In this document: in pieces, positions 5,550 through 5,679 of the stretch
Numbering within the stretch: the first letter of the stretch is position 1
Layout of the letters: every line of letters begins with the position of its first letter
Source: JAPUME01 sp964605715
GTDB taxonomy: Bacteria; Acidobacteriota; Terriglobia; UBA7540; JAPUME01
NCBI GenBank assembly: GCA_964605715.1
Contig: CAZSDV010000089.1
Location: 1 to 5,679 of the forward strand
Direction of reading: 5' to 3'
Length of the DNA stretch: 5,679 nt
The notes under the pieces: model-generated
Databases searched by the model: none
What the model saw: the letters and a program-made list of their open reading frames with translations, nothing else
What the model was told of the DNA's origin: nothing
Position numbers and translations under genes: made by a program

Positions 5550-5679
5550 ATGCGCGAATCGACTACCCAAAAATCTTCCGAGCTAACGTTGTTGGACATT
5601 CACAGCGTAGCCAAGCTGCTGGTTTGCTCACCCCGCCACGCCCGCCGGCTGGCCGACACGGGCCGAATGCCGCGCCCGG
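5550..5679 (+). CDS. Excisionase/MerR-type HTH protein, partial (3' end outside window)
   Basis: Forty-three residues are visible before the window ends. After a polar N-terminus of about 11 residues comes LTLLDIHSVAKLLVCS, then PRHARRLADTGRMPRP. This matches the start of the short winged-helix/HTH domain (helix_turn_helix_17, excisionase-like): helix 1 around the SVAKLL segment, the recognition helix around SPRHARRLADTG, and the MPRP turn before the wing. The start is well supported by AAGGAG at 5537-5542 with seven-base spacing. Proteins of this type bind DNA as excision factors or small regulators of integrative elements and often precede a tyrosine recombinase. Whether one follows here cannot be seen. 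The inverted repeat around its ribosome binding site may control its translation. Confidence 0.85.
   Translation, partial: MRESTTQKSSELTLLDIHSVAKLLVCSPRHARRLADTGRMPRP

Overview
The window reads as accessory DNA from a bacterium of moderate GC content. A planctomycete is my best guess. That guess rests on the style of the truncated helix-turn-helix (HTH) protein at the right edge (a short 'SVAKLLVCS..HARRLADTGRMPRP' excisionase-like domain), on an orphan RGRP/HTH protein beside it, and on the type of helicase-repeat fusion. All of this is recognition from memory, not a search result.

Layout. At the left edge (1-24) a minus-strand gene appears to start and leave the window: it has eight codons that look like the beginning of a signal peptide, preceded by a good ribosome binding site. 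A gene-free gap of about 200 bp follows, probably holding divergent promoters. The window is dominated by one plus-strand gene (225-4118, 1297 aa). It has an N-terminal Mrr/Type ISP-like PD-(D/E)xK nuclease domain, a complete superfamily 2 helicase/translocase core, and a basic C-terminal third made of nine tandem units, six of them exactly 71 residues (213 bp) long. In classical Type ISP restriction enzymes a methyltransferase and target-recognition domain follow the motor; here the repeat array takes that place.

After a 41-bp gap a minus-strand unknown gene (4160-4579) converges on the helicase gene. Its start codon lies in the same CATG as the start of a plus-strand gene (4578-5357), so the two are head to head and overlap by 2 bp. 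The plus gene has no recognised N-terminal domain and ends in a Ser/Lys linker, an RGRP AT-hook-like motif and a predicted HTH. A 192-bp non-coding gap (5358-5549) is unusually structured, with nested inverted repeats built on TCCGA/TCGGA, three CCCCCT motifs, and a 9-bp inverted repeat that would cover the ribosome binding site of the next gene. That gene (5550 to the edge) begins an excisionase-like HTH protein.

How they may fit together (inference). The large protein looks like a DNA-degrading or DNA-translocating defence enzyme without its own methyltransferase, targeted by a modular repeat array. The two small DNA-binding proteins and the palindromic DNA on its right resemble the control or recombination end of an integrative element. 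No methyltransferase, integrase, tRNA, rRNA, CRISPR array or insertion sequence is visible in the window.
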